The notes under the pieces: model-generated
The model's database searches: none
What the model was told of the DNA's origin: nothing
The model's input: the letters and a program-made list of their open reading frames with translations, nothing else
Position numbers and translations under genes: made by a program
Assembly: GCA_945897825.1 (NCBI GenBank)
Contig: CAMDGX010000001.1
Span: forward strand, 40,897-104,896
Direction of reading: 5' to 3'
DNA length: 64,000 nt
Origin: Asaia bogorensis
GTDB lineage: Bacteria > Pseudomonadota > Alphaproteobacteria > Acetobacterales > Acetobacteraceae
Shown: piece after piece, positions 7,366 to 16,519 of the stretch
Position numbering within the stretch: position 1 is the stretch's first letter
Layout: each line of letters begins with the position of its first letter

Positions 7366-9246
7366 GTGGTGATCGATCTGGCGGTGCTGGCGGCGTTTGT
7401 TCTGTATGCGGTCGGGTCCGGGTTGCGGGCGCGGCGCGAGGCGTCGCGGGGGGCGGAGGATTATTTTCTGGCGGGGCGGTCGCTGCGGGGGTGGCAGGCC
7501 GGGATGTCGATGGCGGCGACGCAGTTCTCGGCGGACACGCCGTTGCTGGTGGTGGGGCTGGTGGCGACGGCGGGGGTGTTCGGGCTGTGGCGGCTTTGGG
7601 TTTATGCGCTCGCTTTTCTGTTGATGGCGTTCGTGCTGGCGGGGATGTGGCGGCGCAGCGGGGTTCTGACGGACGCGGAGCTGGCGGAGCTGCGGTATGG
7701 CGGGCGGGGGGCGCTGACGCTGCGGGTGCTGAAGGCGTTCTACTACGGGACGGTGATCAACTGCGCGGCGCTGGCGATGGTGATGGTGGCGGCGGTGCGG
7801 ATCGCGGAGGTGTGCCTGCCTTGGCATGCGTGGTTGCCGGGGGCGGTGCATGGGGCGGTGGTGGCGCTGGTTTCGGGGTTGGGGATTTCGCTGGGGCTGT
7901 CGGTGACGGGGCTGCCGCAGGAGGCGGCGGCGGCGAACGGGTTGATCTCGATCGTGCTGATTTTGGTGTTCACGGCGGGGTATTCGCTGACGGGCGGGCT
8001 GCGCAGCGTGGTGGCGACCGATGTGGTTCAGCTGGGGCTCGCGCTGGCGGGGACGGCGATCTACGCCTGGTATGCGGTGGCGGCGGCCGGCGGGCTGGCG
8101 GGGCTTTCGGCGCAGGTGGTGGGGCTTTACGGGGCGGCGGGGGCGGAGCGGATGCTGTCGTTCTGGCCGGAAGGGGCGGGGGAGTGGGCGGCGCCGTTTT
8201 TGCTGGTGGTGGCGCTGCAGTGGCTGTTCCAGATGAATTCGGACGGGACGGGGTATCTCGCGCAGCGGTCGATGGCGTGCCGGTCGGACCGGGATGCCAG
8301 GTGGGCGGGGCTGGTGTTCGCGTGGGTGCAGACGGTGGTGCGCAGCCTGCTGTGGGTGCTGATCGCGGTGGCGCTGGTGGTGGTTTATCCGTTCACGGCG
8401 GGGGAGGCGGGGGCGGAGGGGTTCGCGGCGTCGCGGGAGATTTTGTACGTGACGGGGGTTTGGGATCTGGTGCCGGCGGGGCTGCGGGGGGTGCTGCTGG
8501 TGGGGATGCTGGCGGCGCTGGCGTCGACGGTCGATACGCATTTGAACTGGGGCGCGGGGTATTGGAGCAACGACATCTACGGGCGGCTGGTGTGCCGGGA
8601 GTGGCTGGGGCGGGCGGCGCGGCCGCGGGAGATGGTGGTGGTGGCGCGGCTGGCGGGGCTGGGGATCGTGGGGGTTTCGCTGGTGGTGATGACGCAGCTG
8701 GAGTCGATCCAGGCGGCGTGGTCGGTGTCGTTGCTGTTCGGGGCGGGGATGGGGGCGGTGCTGGTGCTGCGGTGGCTGTGGGAGCGGGTGAATTTGGCGG
8801 CGGAATTGGCGGCGATGGGGGTTTCGGTGGTGGTGGCGCCGGGGTTGCTGTGGTGGTTCGGGACGGATCCGGCGTGGGAGTGGGCGCGGCTGGGGGGGAT
8901 GGCGGGGGCGGCGACGGGGGCGTGCCTGGTGGCGGTGTGGCTGGGGCCGGCGAGTTCGCCGGAGGTGCTGGCGGCGTTCTACCGGCGGGTGCGGCCGCTG
9001 GGGTTCTGGGGGCGGACGGCGGTGGCGGTGGGGGAGGCGCCCGGGGTGCCGGTGCGGGCGCTGGGGCGGCGGCTGCTGGGGGCGGGGGTGGCGGCGGCGT
9101 CGATGTATGGCGTGCTGGTGGGGGCCGGGGGGCTGTTGGTGGGCGATGGCGGGTGGAGCGCCTGGGCGATGGGTGCGGCGGGGGTGGGGCTGGTGCCGGT
9201 GTGGTGGCGGGAGGTGGGGCGGGAGGATGACTGGTCGGGAGGATGA
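7366..9246 (+). CDS. Sodium:solute symporter (SSS family)
   Basis: This 626-residue, very hydrophobic protein of the SSS/SLC5 fold has about 13 predicted membrane segments. The family opening is present: a first helix, then YFLAGRSLRGWQAGMSMAAT with the unwound first-core-helix motif, and later TGGLRSVVATDVVQ near 205-220, a characteristic SSS signature segment. A C-terminal extension after about 560 adds two more hydrophobic stretches. I chose GTG 7366 because a GGGAGGTG-like site lies upstream and the first helix starts immediately after. Substrate is unknown: members carry proline, pantothenate, acetate, sugars and others. It stands alone, with an NTF2-like gene downstream. Confidence 0.85.
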   Translation: MVIDLAVLAAFVLYAVGSGLRARREASRGAEDYFLAGRSLRGWQAGMSMAATQFSADTPLLVVGLVATAGVFGLWRLWVYALAFLLMAFVLAGMWRRSGVLTDAELAELRYGGRGALTLRVLKAFYYGTVINCAALAMVMVAAVRIAEVCLPWHAWLPGAVHGAVVALVSGLGISLGLSVTGLPQEAAAANGLISIVLILVFTAGYSLTGGLRSVVATDVVQLGLALAGTAIYAWYAVAAAGGLAGLSAQVVGLYGAAGAERMLSFWPEGAGEWAAPFLLVVALQWLFQMNSDGTGYLAQRSMACRSDRDARWAGLVFAWVQTVVRSLLWVLIAVALVVVYPFTAGEAGAEGFAASREILYVTGVWDLVPAGLRGVLLVGMLAALASTVDTHLNWGAGYWSNDIYGRLVCREWLGRAARPREMVVVARLAGLGIVGVSLVVMTQLESIQAAWSVSLLFGAGMGAVLVLRWLWERVNLAAELAAMGVSVVVAPGLLWWFGTDPAWEWARLGGMAGAATGACLVAVWLGPASSPEVLAAFYRRVRPLGFWGRTAVAVGEAPGVPVRALGRRLLGAGVAAASMYGVLVGAGGLLVGDGGWSAWAMGAAGVGLVPVWWREVGREDDWSGG

Positions 9247-9359
9247 TTGGGGGGCTGGCGGAACAGCGTGAGCGGTATCGCACAGCGGAATGTCCCAGCT
9301 CCGTTGTCCCATCCTGCGCAGCCCGGGAGGCCGGGTGGCACCACAGCAGGAGAGACACC

Positions 9360-9806
9360 ATGGACCGTCTTGTCGCCGCGACGTTCGTCATCACGACCCT
9401 GGCCGGCGCGCTGCCGGTGCAGGCGGCTGGGCCGGCCGAGGTGGTGCACGAGTGGGCCCTGGCCCATGAAGATGGCAGCGCCGATCGTGCCGCGCAGCTC
9501 TATACGCCAAATGCGCGGGTGTGGAGCCTGGCCGCGCCGCGCGAGTGGGTCGGGCACGATGATATCGGGCACTACCTCGTGGTGTTCGCGCTCGGCGCCG
9601 CGCGGCCGGACTTTCGCATCGAGAGCTACAGCCTGATGCCGGTGGGCGAGCAGGTGGTGGTGGCGAGCGGGCATTGCGCCGTCGTGCGGGAGCAATGGGA
9701 CGGCAGCGCTGCGCGGGAGGATTGCCGCTTCAGCCTGACGCTAGTGCGGGGCGGCGACGGGGCCTGGCGGATCGCCGAACAGCACAGCTCGGCGCTACCG
9801 CGCTGA
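9360..9806 (+). CDS. Secreted NTF2/SnoaL-like protein
   Basis: This 148-residue protein begins with a signal peptide (MDRLVAATFVITTLAGALPV, likely cleavage after VQA). A cone-shaped NTF2-like domain follows: VVHEWALAHEDGSADRAAQL, a WSLAAPREWVGHDDI loop, and strands ending in GAWRIAEQHSS. ATG 9360 has an AGGAGAGACACC ribosome-binding site. NTF2-like proteins of this size are small ligand-binding proteins or lyase-like enzymes; the role here is unknown. Its last 12 bases overlap the 3' end of the convergent SulP gene. Confidence 0.7.
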   Translation: MDRLVAATFVITTLAGALPVQAAGPAEVVHEWALAHEDGSADRAAQLYTPNARVWSLAAPREWVGHDDIGHYLVVFALGAARPDFRIESYSLMPVGEQVVVASGHCAVVREQWDGSAAREDCRFSLTLVRGGDGAWRIAEQHSSALPR

Positions 9807-11969
9807 GGCCGCGGCGTGGTCGCCCTCGAGCGGGTCGCCCTCAAGGTGGTGGATCGTGCGGTTGGCCGCACCGAGATTGGCGGCGAGCTGGCGCGTGATC
9901 GCCTCCAGCAGCGTCCAGGCCGCGTCCGGGGCCTCGTGCCGCAGGGCGCTTGCGTCCGCCGCGGCGAGGCGCAGGCAGCGGACCTGGCTTCGCGCGGCCG
10001 CGTCGGCGCTGCGCCGTGCATCGCCGAGCAGGGCGGCTTCGCCGAACAGGACCCCGGGCACGAGCACCGCAAGGCGCGTCGGTTCGCCGCCGGACGCGGC
10101 GGCGACGCTGATCTCCACCTCGCCCTGCAACAGGAGATAGGCCGCATCGGCCGGCTCGCCCTGGCGCAGGATGGCGGCGCCGGGGGCGAAGCCGCACTCC
10201 GTCATGCGCGACAGCACCGCCGCGCAGGCGGCGTGCGGCAGGCCGAGCGCGCGCAGGGCGTCCGTCCCTTCGAGGCGGGCGCCGGGCAGGGCGCCGCGCC
10301 GTTCGGCCAGCAGGCGCTCCTCCGCCGCCTCCACCGCGGCGGCGACGGACGGGAAGGACGTGCCGGCGGGCAGGCGGGTTGCGAGGTCCAGCGCCTCGAG
10401 TTCCCTGCCGGCGCGGCTGCCGGGATGGATCGGGGCCAGCAGCACCGTGCCCTGGGCGCCACCGCACAGCTCCAGCAGGCGCAGCGCGCCCGACAGGTCG
10501 ATCCGCGTCACCCGGCCGAGGTCCAGGACCAGGAACTGGGCGCCCGTGGCGCGGCGGCGCTCGACATGGGCCACGATGCCCTCGGCGCTCCCGAAGAAGA
10601 TGGCGCCCTGAAGCTCCAGGACCACGATGCGCCCGCCTGCCTCCTGCAGCAGCGCGACATCGTGCGCGGGGCGGCGCACGCCCGAGCGGCCGGCCGGATT
10701 GGCCATGACGCGCCGAACCGCCGACTGAGCCATGGCCACCGTGAAGATCAGGACCGAAAGGAGCACGCCGACGAGGATCGCCGCGACGAGGCCGAGCAGC
10801 AGCGCCGTCGCCACGACGGCGGCGACGACCGCGGCGTCGGCGGCCCGGCGTGCGCGCCCCGGCCCGGGGGCAGGCAGCAGCGCCCGGGGCTGCGCGATCC
10901 GCAGCATCGTGCCCATCAGCACCCCGGCCAGGGCGGCGAAGGGCAGCTTGGCGATCAGCGGGCCGGCGAGGACCAGCAACAGCAGCGCGGTGGCGGCCCG
11001 GGACAGCATGGCGGCGCGGCCGGTTCCGCCCCAGGCGTGGACGGCGAGCGTGGCGCTCGTCAGGACGCTGCCGGGCACGCCACCCAGGGCGCCGCCGGCC
11101 AGCATGGCGGCGCCGGCACCCGCGACATCGCGCCGCGGGTCTGCCCGCCGTCCGGTCCGCTGCCGCAGGATGGCCGCGGCCATCAGGGTCTCGGCGACCG
11201 CGATCAGGGCGAGGGACAGCGCGGCGATGGGCAGCTGCACCAGCAGGCGGTCGCGGGCGGGAAGGTCGGGCCAGGCCGCGAGCGCGCCCAGCACGCCGGT
11301 TGCGACGTGGCCGGGGCCGGGCGCCACGCCGACCGCCGGCCCGAGGGCGAGGCCGGCCTGGGCGAGCCAACGATGCAGCAGCGTGGCCAGGGCGAGAGCG
11401 ACGAGCGGTGCGGGCACGAGGCGCAGTGGAAGGAGCGTCAGCGCCAGGGCCAGCGCCGCGACGGCGAGGGAGGCGGGGTGCATCGTGCCCGATCCGAGCG
11501 GCTGGCCGGGCGCCAGGCCCAGCGCCACCGGTGCCTGTCCCACCAGGATCAGCACGACGACCGCGTTCGTCACGCCGACCACGACCGGGGCCGGGATGTG
11601 CAGCGCCAGCCGGGCGAGGCCGATGCGCGCCGCCGCCAGGATCAGCAGGCCGGCCAGCGTCGCCAGCATCATGGCCAGGAGAATCCCCGCCGCGACCGAT
11701 CCGGGCTGCAGCGCGGCCAGCAGCGAGCCGGTCACCAGCGCGGTGGATGCGGTGGTGGTGCCGATCAGCGGGCGGGTGGCGGCCAGGGCCGTGACGGCGA
11801 TGCCGGACGCGGCGGAGGATGCCAGGGCGATCGCCATGCCGGTTTCGGCCGCGGCGGCCCCGAGCGGCGCGAATGCGATCATCGCGTGGGTCAGTGTCTG
11901 CGCGGCGGCGACGAGGCCGGCATTGGCACCGGCGCGGGCCTCGCGCAGCCAGGTGCGGCCGGGCGGCAT
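9795..11969 (-). CDS. SulP-family anion transporter with STAS and cNMP-binding domains
   Basis: This 724-residue protein has three parts. Residues 1-415 are a SulP transporter core of 10-14 hydrophobic segments, with HIPAPVVVGVTNAVVV near 124-139 and a GGVPGSVLTSA segment near 296-306. Residues 435-545 form a STAS domain with VLDLGRVTRIDLSGALRLLE, containing the DLSG phosphoacceptor-type motif at 491-494. Residues about 575-690 are a cyclic-nucleotide-binding domain whose phosphate-binding cassette FGEAALLGDARRSADA (642-657) keeps the Glu and Arg-Ser expected of a cAMP binder. SulP proteins carry sulfate, bicarbonate or dicarboxylates; the substrate is not evident. The start codon overlaps the stop of the receiver-cyclase gene (TGATG), so it is translationally coupled to a predicted cAMP producer. 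It is the last gene of the ten-gene operon. Confidence 0.9.
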   Translation of the reverse strand: MPPGRTWLREARAGANAGLVAAAQTLTHAMIAFAPLGAAAAETGMAIALASSAASGIAVTALAATRPLIGTTTASTALVTGSLLAALQPGSVAAGILLAMMLATLAGLLILAAARIGLARLALHIPAPVVVGVTNAVVVLILVGQAPVALGLAPGQPLGSGTMHPASLAVAALALALTLLPLRLVPAPLVALALATLLHRWLAQAGLALGPAVGVAPGPGHVATGVLGALAAWPDLPARDRLLVQLPIAALSLALIAVAETLMAAAILRQRTGRRADPRRDVAGAGAAMLAGGALGGVPGSVLTSATLAVHAWGGTGRAAMLSRAATALLLLVLAGPLIAKLPFAALAGVLMGTMLRIAQPRALLPAPGPGRARRAADAAVVAAVVATALLLGLVAAILVGVLLSVLIFTVAMAQSAVRRVMANPAGRSGVRRPAHDVALLQEAGGRIVVLELQGAIFFGSAEGIVAHVERRRATGAQFLVLDLGRVTRIDLSGALRLLELCGGAQGTVLLAPIHPGSRAGRELEALDLATRLPAGTSFPSVAAAVEAAEERLLAERRGALPGARLEGTDALRALGLPHAACAAVLSRMTECGFAPGAAILRQGEPADAAYLLLQGEVEISVAAASGGEPTRLAVLVPGVLFGEAALLGDARRSADAAARSQVRCLRLAAADASALRHEAPDAAWTLLEAITRQLAANLGAANRTIHHLEGDPLEGDHAAASAR

Positions 11970-13216
11970 CAGGTGATCTCGACCTGGGTGCCGCTGCCGC
12001 CATTGAGGAGCCGGCGGAGATGGAACCGGGCCAGCGCGTTGGACTCCCCGGCGCCGACCAGTGCTGCGAAGGCCGGGAGTGCCGCCGGGTCCCGCGCGGC
12101 CAGGCGCGTGAAGGCGGCGGCATAGGCGGGGGTTGCGGCCTGGGCGAAGCGCGCCGGCGGCAGGGGCTCGAAGGCCCGCAACGGGTCGGCACGGCCGCGC
12201 AGCAGCAGGTCGCCGGCGGGCCAGCCCTGGAAGCGCGGCACGCGCTCGGCCACGGCGATGCTGGCGCAGATGCGGGTGCCGAGCACCTTGTTGGCGGCCT
12301 GGAGGCGGGCGGCGGTGTTGATGGTGTCGCCATAGGCCGTGTAGTCGAAATACCGCCCGCCGCCGAAATCGCCCACCAGGGCCTCGCCCGCATGCAGGCC
12401 GATGCGGGTGGCGCCGAAGGCCACGCCCTCGGCGAGGCGGGCGGCGCGGAAGCCCTCGGCGAAGGCATCCAGCGCCAGCGCGCAGGCGACCGCCCGGGCG
12501 GCATGGTCGGGCTGGTCCTCCGGCGCGCCGAACAGCACCTGCAGCGCGTCGCCCATGATCTTCATCACCGTGCCGCCATGGGCGAAGACGATGTCGGTCA
12601 GCCCGGCGAAATAGGCGTTCACCAGGGCAATCAGCGTGGCCGGCGGCAGGGTTTCGACCAGGGTGGTGAAGCCGGTGACGTCGGTGAACAGGGCGGTGAT
12701 GTCGCGGCGGCGGCCGCCGAGGTCCAGGGTGCGGGTTTCGGCGGCGAGCTCGGCGGCGAGGTTGGGGGAGAAATAGCGGGCGAGTGCGGCATGGGCGCGC
12801 TCGGCGCCGGCGCGGCGGGCGGCGGCGTCGCGCAGGGTGGCGACGTGGCGCAGGGTCTTGGCGATCGTGGCCTCGAGGTCGGCGAGGTCGATCGGCTTGG
12901 TGACGAAGTCGAAGGCGCCGCGGTTCATGGCGGTGCGGATGTTGGCCATGTCGCCATAGGCGGAGACGATGACGGTGGTCGGCGGCGCCTCCCGCTCCTG
13001 CAGCCGCGCCAGCAGGGTCAGCCCGTCCATGCGCGGCATGTTGATGTCGGCCAGCACGAGGTCGACGTGCGGCAGGCGGGCCAGGGTTTCCAGCGCCTCC
13101 TGCCCGTCGCGCGCGAAGGCGAAGGACATGGTGCCCGCGCGGACCTCGCGGCGGAACTTCTGCAGGATCAGCACCTCCAGGTCCGGCTCGTCGTCGACCA
13201 CCAGCACCGTGCTCAT
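11969..13216 (-). CDS. Response regulator with class III adenylate cyclase output
   Basis: This 415-residue protein has a receiver domain (1-120; acidic pocket VVDDEPD, phosphoacceptor D57 in LADINMPRMDG, K107 in FVTKPI). A short helical linker and a class III nucleotidyl cyclase domain (about 170-345) follow. Catalytic residues look complete: metal-binding D179 in ALFTDVTGFTT and D223 in MKIMGDAL, adenine-specifying K219, the DYTAYGD strand, and transition-state N300 and R304 in DTINTAARL. I therefore predict cAMP synthesis controlled by phosphorylation. A C-terminal 60-residue tail is unassigned. It overlaps the receiver gene upstream (ATGA) and the SulP gene downstream (TGATG). The kinase at 13608 is the likely phosphodonor. 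Confidence 0.92.
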   Translation of the reverse strand: MSTVLVVDDEPDLEVLILQKFRREVRAGTMSFAFARDGQEALETLARLPHVDLVLADINMPRMDGLTLLARLQEREAPPTTVIVSAYGDMANIRTAMNRGAFDFVTKPIDLADLEATIAKTLRHVATLRDAAARRAGAERAHAALARYFSPNLAAELAAETRTLDLGGRRRDITALFTDVTGFTTLVETLPPATLIALVNAYFAGLTDIVFAHGGTVMKIMGDALQVLFGAPEDQPDHAARAVACALALDAFAEGFRAARLAEGVAFGATRIGLHAGEALVGDFGGGRYFDYTAYGDTINTAARLQAANKVLGTRICASIAVAERVPRFQGWPAGDLLLRGRADPLRAFEPLPPARFAQAATPAYAAAFTRLAARDPAALPAFAALVGAGESNALARFHLRRLLNGGSGTQVEIT

Positions 13217-13611
13217 GGGCGTGGGCGCCAGGCGGCCAGGCGGGTGTCGATCTCGGCGCGCAGGGCGGCGAAGTCGATCGGCTTGGCCAGGAAGCCGGCC
13301 GCGCCGCCGGCCAGCGCCTCGCGGCGGGTGGCGTCGTCGCCATAGGCGGTGACCATGATCACCGGCAGGTCGGGCCGCAGCGCGCGGGCGCGGCGCAGCA
13401 GCTCGAGCCCGGTCATGCCCGGCATGTTGATGTCCGACAGCAGCAGGATGATGTCGCGCCCGCGCGCCGCGCCGATCTCGCCCAGCGCCTCGGCGCCGTT
13501 GGCCGCGAAGGCGAGATCGAAGCGGCCGGCGCGCACGTCGCGGCGGAACTGCTGGCGGAACAGTGCCGCCATGTCGGGCTCGTCGTCGACCACCAGGACC
13601 AGGACGCTCAT
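13213..13611 (-). CDS. Single-domain response regulator
   Basis: This 132-residue receiver-only protein has VLVVDDEPDM at 5-14, phosphoacceptor D60 in LLSDINMPGMTG, Thr in MVTAYGDD and the lysine in FLAKPIDF. Its sequence closely resembles the receiver half of the cyclase protein encoded next (shared FRRDVRAG/FRREVRAG and AYGD blocks), so the two probably arose by duplication. ATG 13611 overlaps the histidine-kinase stop (ATGA) and its own stop overlaps the cyclase start (ATGA). It may compete for phosphate with the cyclase receiver or relay it. Confidence 0.9.
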   Translation of the reverse strand: MSVLVLVVDDEPDMAALFRQQFRRDVRAGRFDLAFAANGAEALGEIGAARGRDIILLLSDINMPGMTGLELLRRARALRPDLPVIMVTAYGDDATRREALAGGAAGFLAKPIDFAALRAEIDTRLAAWRPRP

Positions 13612-15563
13612 CCGCCGTCTCCGCCGTGCCGCGGCAGGGTCACCGTGATTTCGGTGAAGGCGCCTGCGCGCGTCGCCACGTCGATCGTGCCGCCGTGCTG
13701 TTGCACGACGATGTCGTGCGACAGCGACAGGCCGAGCCCGGTGCCCTCGCCGGCCGGCTTGGTGGTGAAGAAGGGCTCGAACATCCGGGCGCGCACCGCG
13801 TCGTCGATGCCGATGCCGTTGTCGTGGACGCGCAGCTCCACCTGGCCGCCGGCCGCACGGGTGCAGATGCCCAGGCGCGGCCGGTAGTCCGCGGGGGCAG
13901 CGGCCTGGCGGGCGGCGATGGCGTGGAAGCCGTTGCCGACGAGGTTCAGCACCACGCGCATGAATTCCTGCGGATACAGCTCCACCTGGCCCACGGCGGG
14001 GTCGAACTGCCGGTCGATCGCGGTGTTGAAGCCCGGCCGTTCCGCCCTGGCGCCATGGTAGGCCAGGCCCAGCGCCTCGTCGACCAGGGTGTTGAAGTCC
14101 ACCCGCCGCCGGTCGCCGCCGCCCTCGCGCGAATGGGCCAGCATGTTGCGCACGATGCTGTCGGCCCGCCTGCCATGCTGGACCACGCGCCCGAGATTGC
14201 TCCGCAGCGTGGCCGCCAGCTCCGACACCTCGGCGCGCAGCGAAGCGGGCACGGCGTCGCCGGCCTCCTGGAGCACCTGCTCCAGCTCGCTGACCAGCTC
14301 GGCCGACAGGTCGGCGAAGTTGTTGACGAAGTTGAGCGGGTTCTTGATCTCGTGGGCGATGCCGGCGGTGAGCTGGCCGAGCGAGGCGAGCTTCTCGCTG
14401 TGCACCAGCCGCGCCTGGGCGGCGCGCAAATCGGCGAGCGAGGTGGCCAGCTCGCGCGTGCGGTCTTCCACCTTGGCCTCCAGCGTCTCCTGCGCCTCGC
14501 GGATGCGGTCGGCCATCTCGTTGAAGCGCAGCGCCAGCGTGCCGATCTCGTCGGCCGAGGCAACTGGGATGCGCAGGTCCATGTCGCCCTCGCCCAGCCG
14601 CTCGGCGCCGGATTGCAGCTGGCGGATCGGATCGACCAGGCGGCGCGACAGCACCAGGCCCGCGGCGAGCGCGAGCCCCAGCCCCAGCCCGAGCAGCGCC
14701 AGGGTCTGGAACAGCGCGTTCCACACCGGCGCCAGCGCCTCCACCGTCGGCTGCTCCACGAACACGATCCAGCCGAGCCGCGGGATCGTCGCATGGGCCG
14801 ACAGCACCGACCGCCCGTCCAGCCCGCGCGACTCCAGCACCCGCGCCGGCCCGCCGCCGCGCAATGCGGCCACCGCCTCGCGCACCTGCGGCAGGCCCGA
14901 CAGGTCGGTGTCGCGCAGCACCAGGCTGATGTCGGGATGGGCGATCAGCCGCCCCGCCCGGTCCGTGACGAAGGCATAGCCGGTGCCGCCGACGCGGATG
15001 GCGGTGATGACCTCCCAGATCAGCTTGAGGTTCACCTCGGCGATCGTCGCCCCCGGCGCGCGCCCGGCATGGAGCATGGCGATCGCCATGTAGGGCTCCG
15101 AGCCGCGGCGGAACGTCACCGGCCCCGACCACACCTTCGCCTGCTGCGCGCCGAGGACGCGCGGATCGGCGGAGAGGTCGGCGCCGCTGTCGATCACGTC
15201 CGGCTCCAGGCGCGACAGGCGCAGGCGCTCGCGCCCGGCGTGGTCGACGTAGAGCAGCTCGGTGATCGCCGGCGCCTGGCGCAGCAGGCGGATGAAGTCG
15301 TAGCGGCGCTGCTCCATCGGCACGCGCGCCCAGTCCGCCCGCGTGGTCCAGCCGATCTGCTGCTCCAGCTCGGCGACGAACTGCACCACGCGGTCGGCCG
15401 CCGCGTCGGCCTTTTCCTGCTCCACGCGCACCGCGGCCTCGGTCGCCTCCTCGTAGGCCAGCCACATGCCGATGCTCCCGTTCACCAGCAGCACGGCGGT
15501 CACCAGGCCGAGGAAGGCCAAGGTGAGGCGTTGGCCGAGCGAGAGGGTCCGGCGCGGGGTCAT
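13608..15563 (-). CDS. Membrane sensor histidine kinase with Cache sensor domain
   Basis: This is a 651-residue kinase. Transmembrane helix 1 is at about 12-34. A periplasmic double-Cache-like region spans 40-280, with LLYVDHAGRERLRLSRL and later TGYAFVTDRAGRLIAHPD, a Cache hallmark. Helix 2 is at 283-306, then HAMP to about 358 and a coiled coil to 395. The phosphoacceptor box LTAGIAHEIKNPLNFV has H404. The ATPase has an N box around VVLNLVGNGFHAI, a G1 box VHDNGIGID and a G2 box GTGLGLS. The periplasmic Cache domain suggests sensing of a small molecule. The gene follows six substrate-binding-protein genes without gaps, so direct contact between a binding protein and the kinase is a reasonable inference. 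Start ATG 15563 overlaps the upstream stop. Confidence 0.92.
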   Translation of the reverse strand: MTPRRTLSLGQRLTLAFLGLVTAVLLVNGSIGMWLAYEEATEAAVRVEQEKADAAADRVVQFVAELEQQIGWTTRADWARVPMEQRRYDFIRLLRQAPAITELLYVDHAGRERLRLSRLEPDVIDSGADLSADPRVLGAQQAKVWSGPVTFRRGSEPYMAIAMLHAGRAPGATIAEVNLKLIWEVITAIRVGGTGYAFVTDRAGRLIAHPDISLVLRDTDLSGLPQVREAVAALRGGGPARVLESRGLDGRSVLSAHATIPRLGWIVFVEQPTVEALAPVWNALFQTLALLGLGLGLALAAGLVLSRRLVDPIRQLQSGAERLGEGDMDLRIPVASADEIGTLALRFNEMADRIREAQETLEAKVEDRTRELATSLADLRAAQARLVHSEKLASLGQLTAGIAHEIKNPLNFVNNFADLSAELVSELEQVLQEAGDAVPASLRAEVSELAATLRSNLGRVVQHGRRADSIVRNMLAHSREGGGDRRRVDFNTLVDEALGLAYHGARAERPGFNTAIDRQFDPAVGQVELYPQEFMRVVLNLVGNGFHAIAARQAAAPADYRPRLGICTRAAGGQVELRVHDNGIGIDDAVRARMFEPFFTTKPAGEGTGLGLSLSHDIVVQQHGGTIDVATRAGAFTEITVTLPRHGGDGG

Positions 15564-16519
15564 TCGAGCACCAGGTCCGCCCGTGCGAGAACGGAGGTCG
15601 GCACGGCGAGGCCGATTGCCTCGGCGGTGCGCTGGTTCACCACCAGCTCGAAGACGCGCGGCTGCTCGATCGGCATCTCCTCCGGCCGGGCGCCGCGCAG
15701 GATCCGCGCGACGAAATGCGCGAGGCGGCGGTAGGAGTCCTCCAGCCGCGGTCCGTAGGTGAGCAGCGCCCCGGCCTCGGTGAAGGCGCGCCAGCCGGAC
15801 ACCAGCGGGATGCGCTGGGCGATGGCGAAGCGCGCGATCGCCGCGCGGTTCTGAAGCGCGAGGCCGTCGGCGAAGACCGAGAGGCCCTGAGCCCCCTCGG
15901 CGGCGATGGCGGCCAGTGCCTGCTCCAGCCCGGCGGCGGAGCGCATGTGGTGGAAGCGCGCGGCCACGCCCAGCCGGTCCGCGGCCGCAGCCGCCTCGGC
16001 GCGCTCCAGCGCCTCGCCGGGGTGGGCGGGGTTGCTCAGCACCGCCAGGCGCGCGAGGCCGGGGTGCAGCTCGCGCAGCAACTCGATGCGCTTGGCGTTC
16101 AGTTCGGCGGACAGGAAGGTGATGCCGGTCAGCCCGGGCGGCGGGCGCGCGAGGCTCCCGGCCAGCCCCGCCGCGACCGGATCGCTGCTCATCACGAACA
16201 CCACCGGCACCGGCGGGCGGGCGCGCAGCACCGGCGCCACCGCCGCGCCCTGTACCAGCAACAGCCGAACCGGCAGGCGCACCAACTCGTCCAGCAGGGC
16301 TGGCACGCGGGCCGGATCGTCCTCGCCGAAGCGGAAATCGAGCACGAGGTCGCGCCCCTCCACCAGGTTCCGCTCGGCCAGTCCCGCGCGCAGGGCGGGA
16401 ATGAAATGCGCCAGCGACTCCGGGCGCTGCGCCGTCAGCCAACCGATGCGCGGCGGGCCGGGTTGGGCCAGGGCGGGCGTGGCGAGGGCTGACGCAAGGA
16501 GGGCGCGGCGCAGCATCAT
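15560..16519 (-). CDS. TrpX/ABC_sub_bind-type substrate-binding protein (sixth in operon)
   Basis: This 319-residue periplasmic protein of the ABC_sub_bind (PF04392, TrpX-like) family has a signal peptide MMLRRALLASALATPALA cut before QPG. Family marks include RIGWLTAQRPESLAHF at the first strand, PVVFVMSSDPVAAGLAGSLA, LNAKRIELLRELHPG and the C-terminal block ELVVNQRTAEAIGLAVP ending in ARADLVLE. Two Met codons are adjacent (16519 and 16516); I use the first. No ABC permease or ATPase gene is nearby. Its stop overlaps the start of the Cache kinase gene (ATGA), the strongest hint that this paralogue in particular works with the kinase. Ligand is unknown. Confidence 0.88.
   Translation of the reverse strand: MMLRRALLASALATPALAQPGPPRIGWLTAQRPESLAHFIPALRAGLAERNLVEGRDLVLDFRFGEDDPARVPALLDELVRLPVRLLLVQGAAVAPVLRARPPVPVVFVMSSDPVAAGLAGSLARPPPGLTGITFLSAELNAKRIELLRELHPGLARLAVLSNPAHPGEALERAEAAAAADRLGVAARFHHMRSAAGLEQALAAIAAEGAQGLSVFADGLALQNRAAIARFAIAQRIPLVSGWRAFTEAGALLTYGPRLEDSYRRLAHFVARILRGARPEEMPIEQPRVFELVVNQRTAEAIGLAVPTSVLARADLVLE

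Noticed and set aside
7201..9312. Minus-strand frame of about 700 codons opposite the symporter
   Set aside because: Arg/Pro/His-rich low complexity; the plus strand is a hydrophobic SSS transporter with a start and ribosome-binding site.
9816..12125. Plus-strand frame of about 770 codons opposite the SulP gene
   Set aside because: Gln/Gly/Arg-rich mirror of the real gene, a by-product of high GC; the minus strand has recognisable SulP, STAS and cNMP domains.
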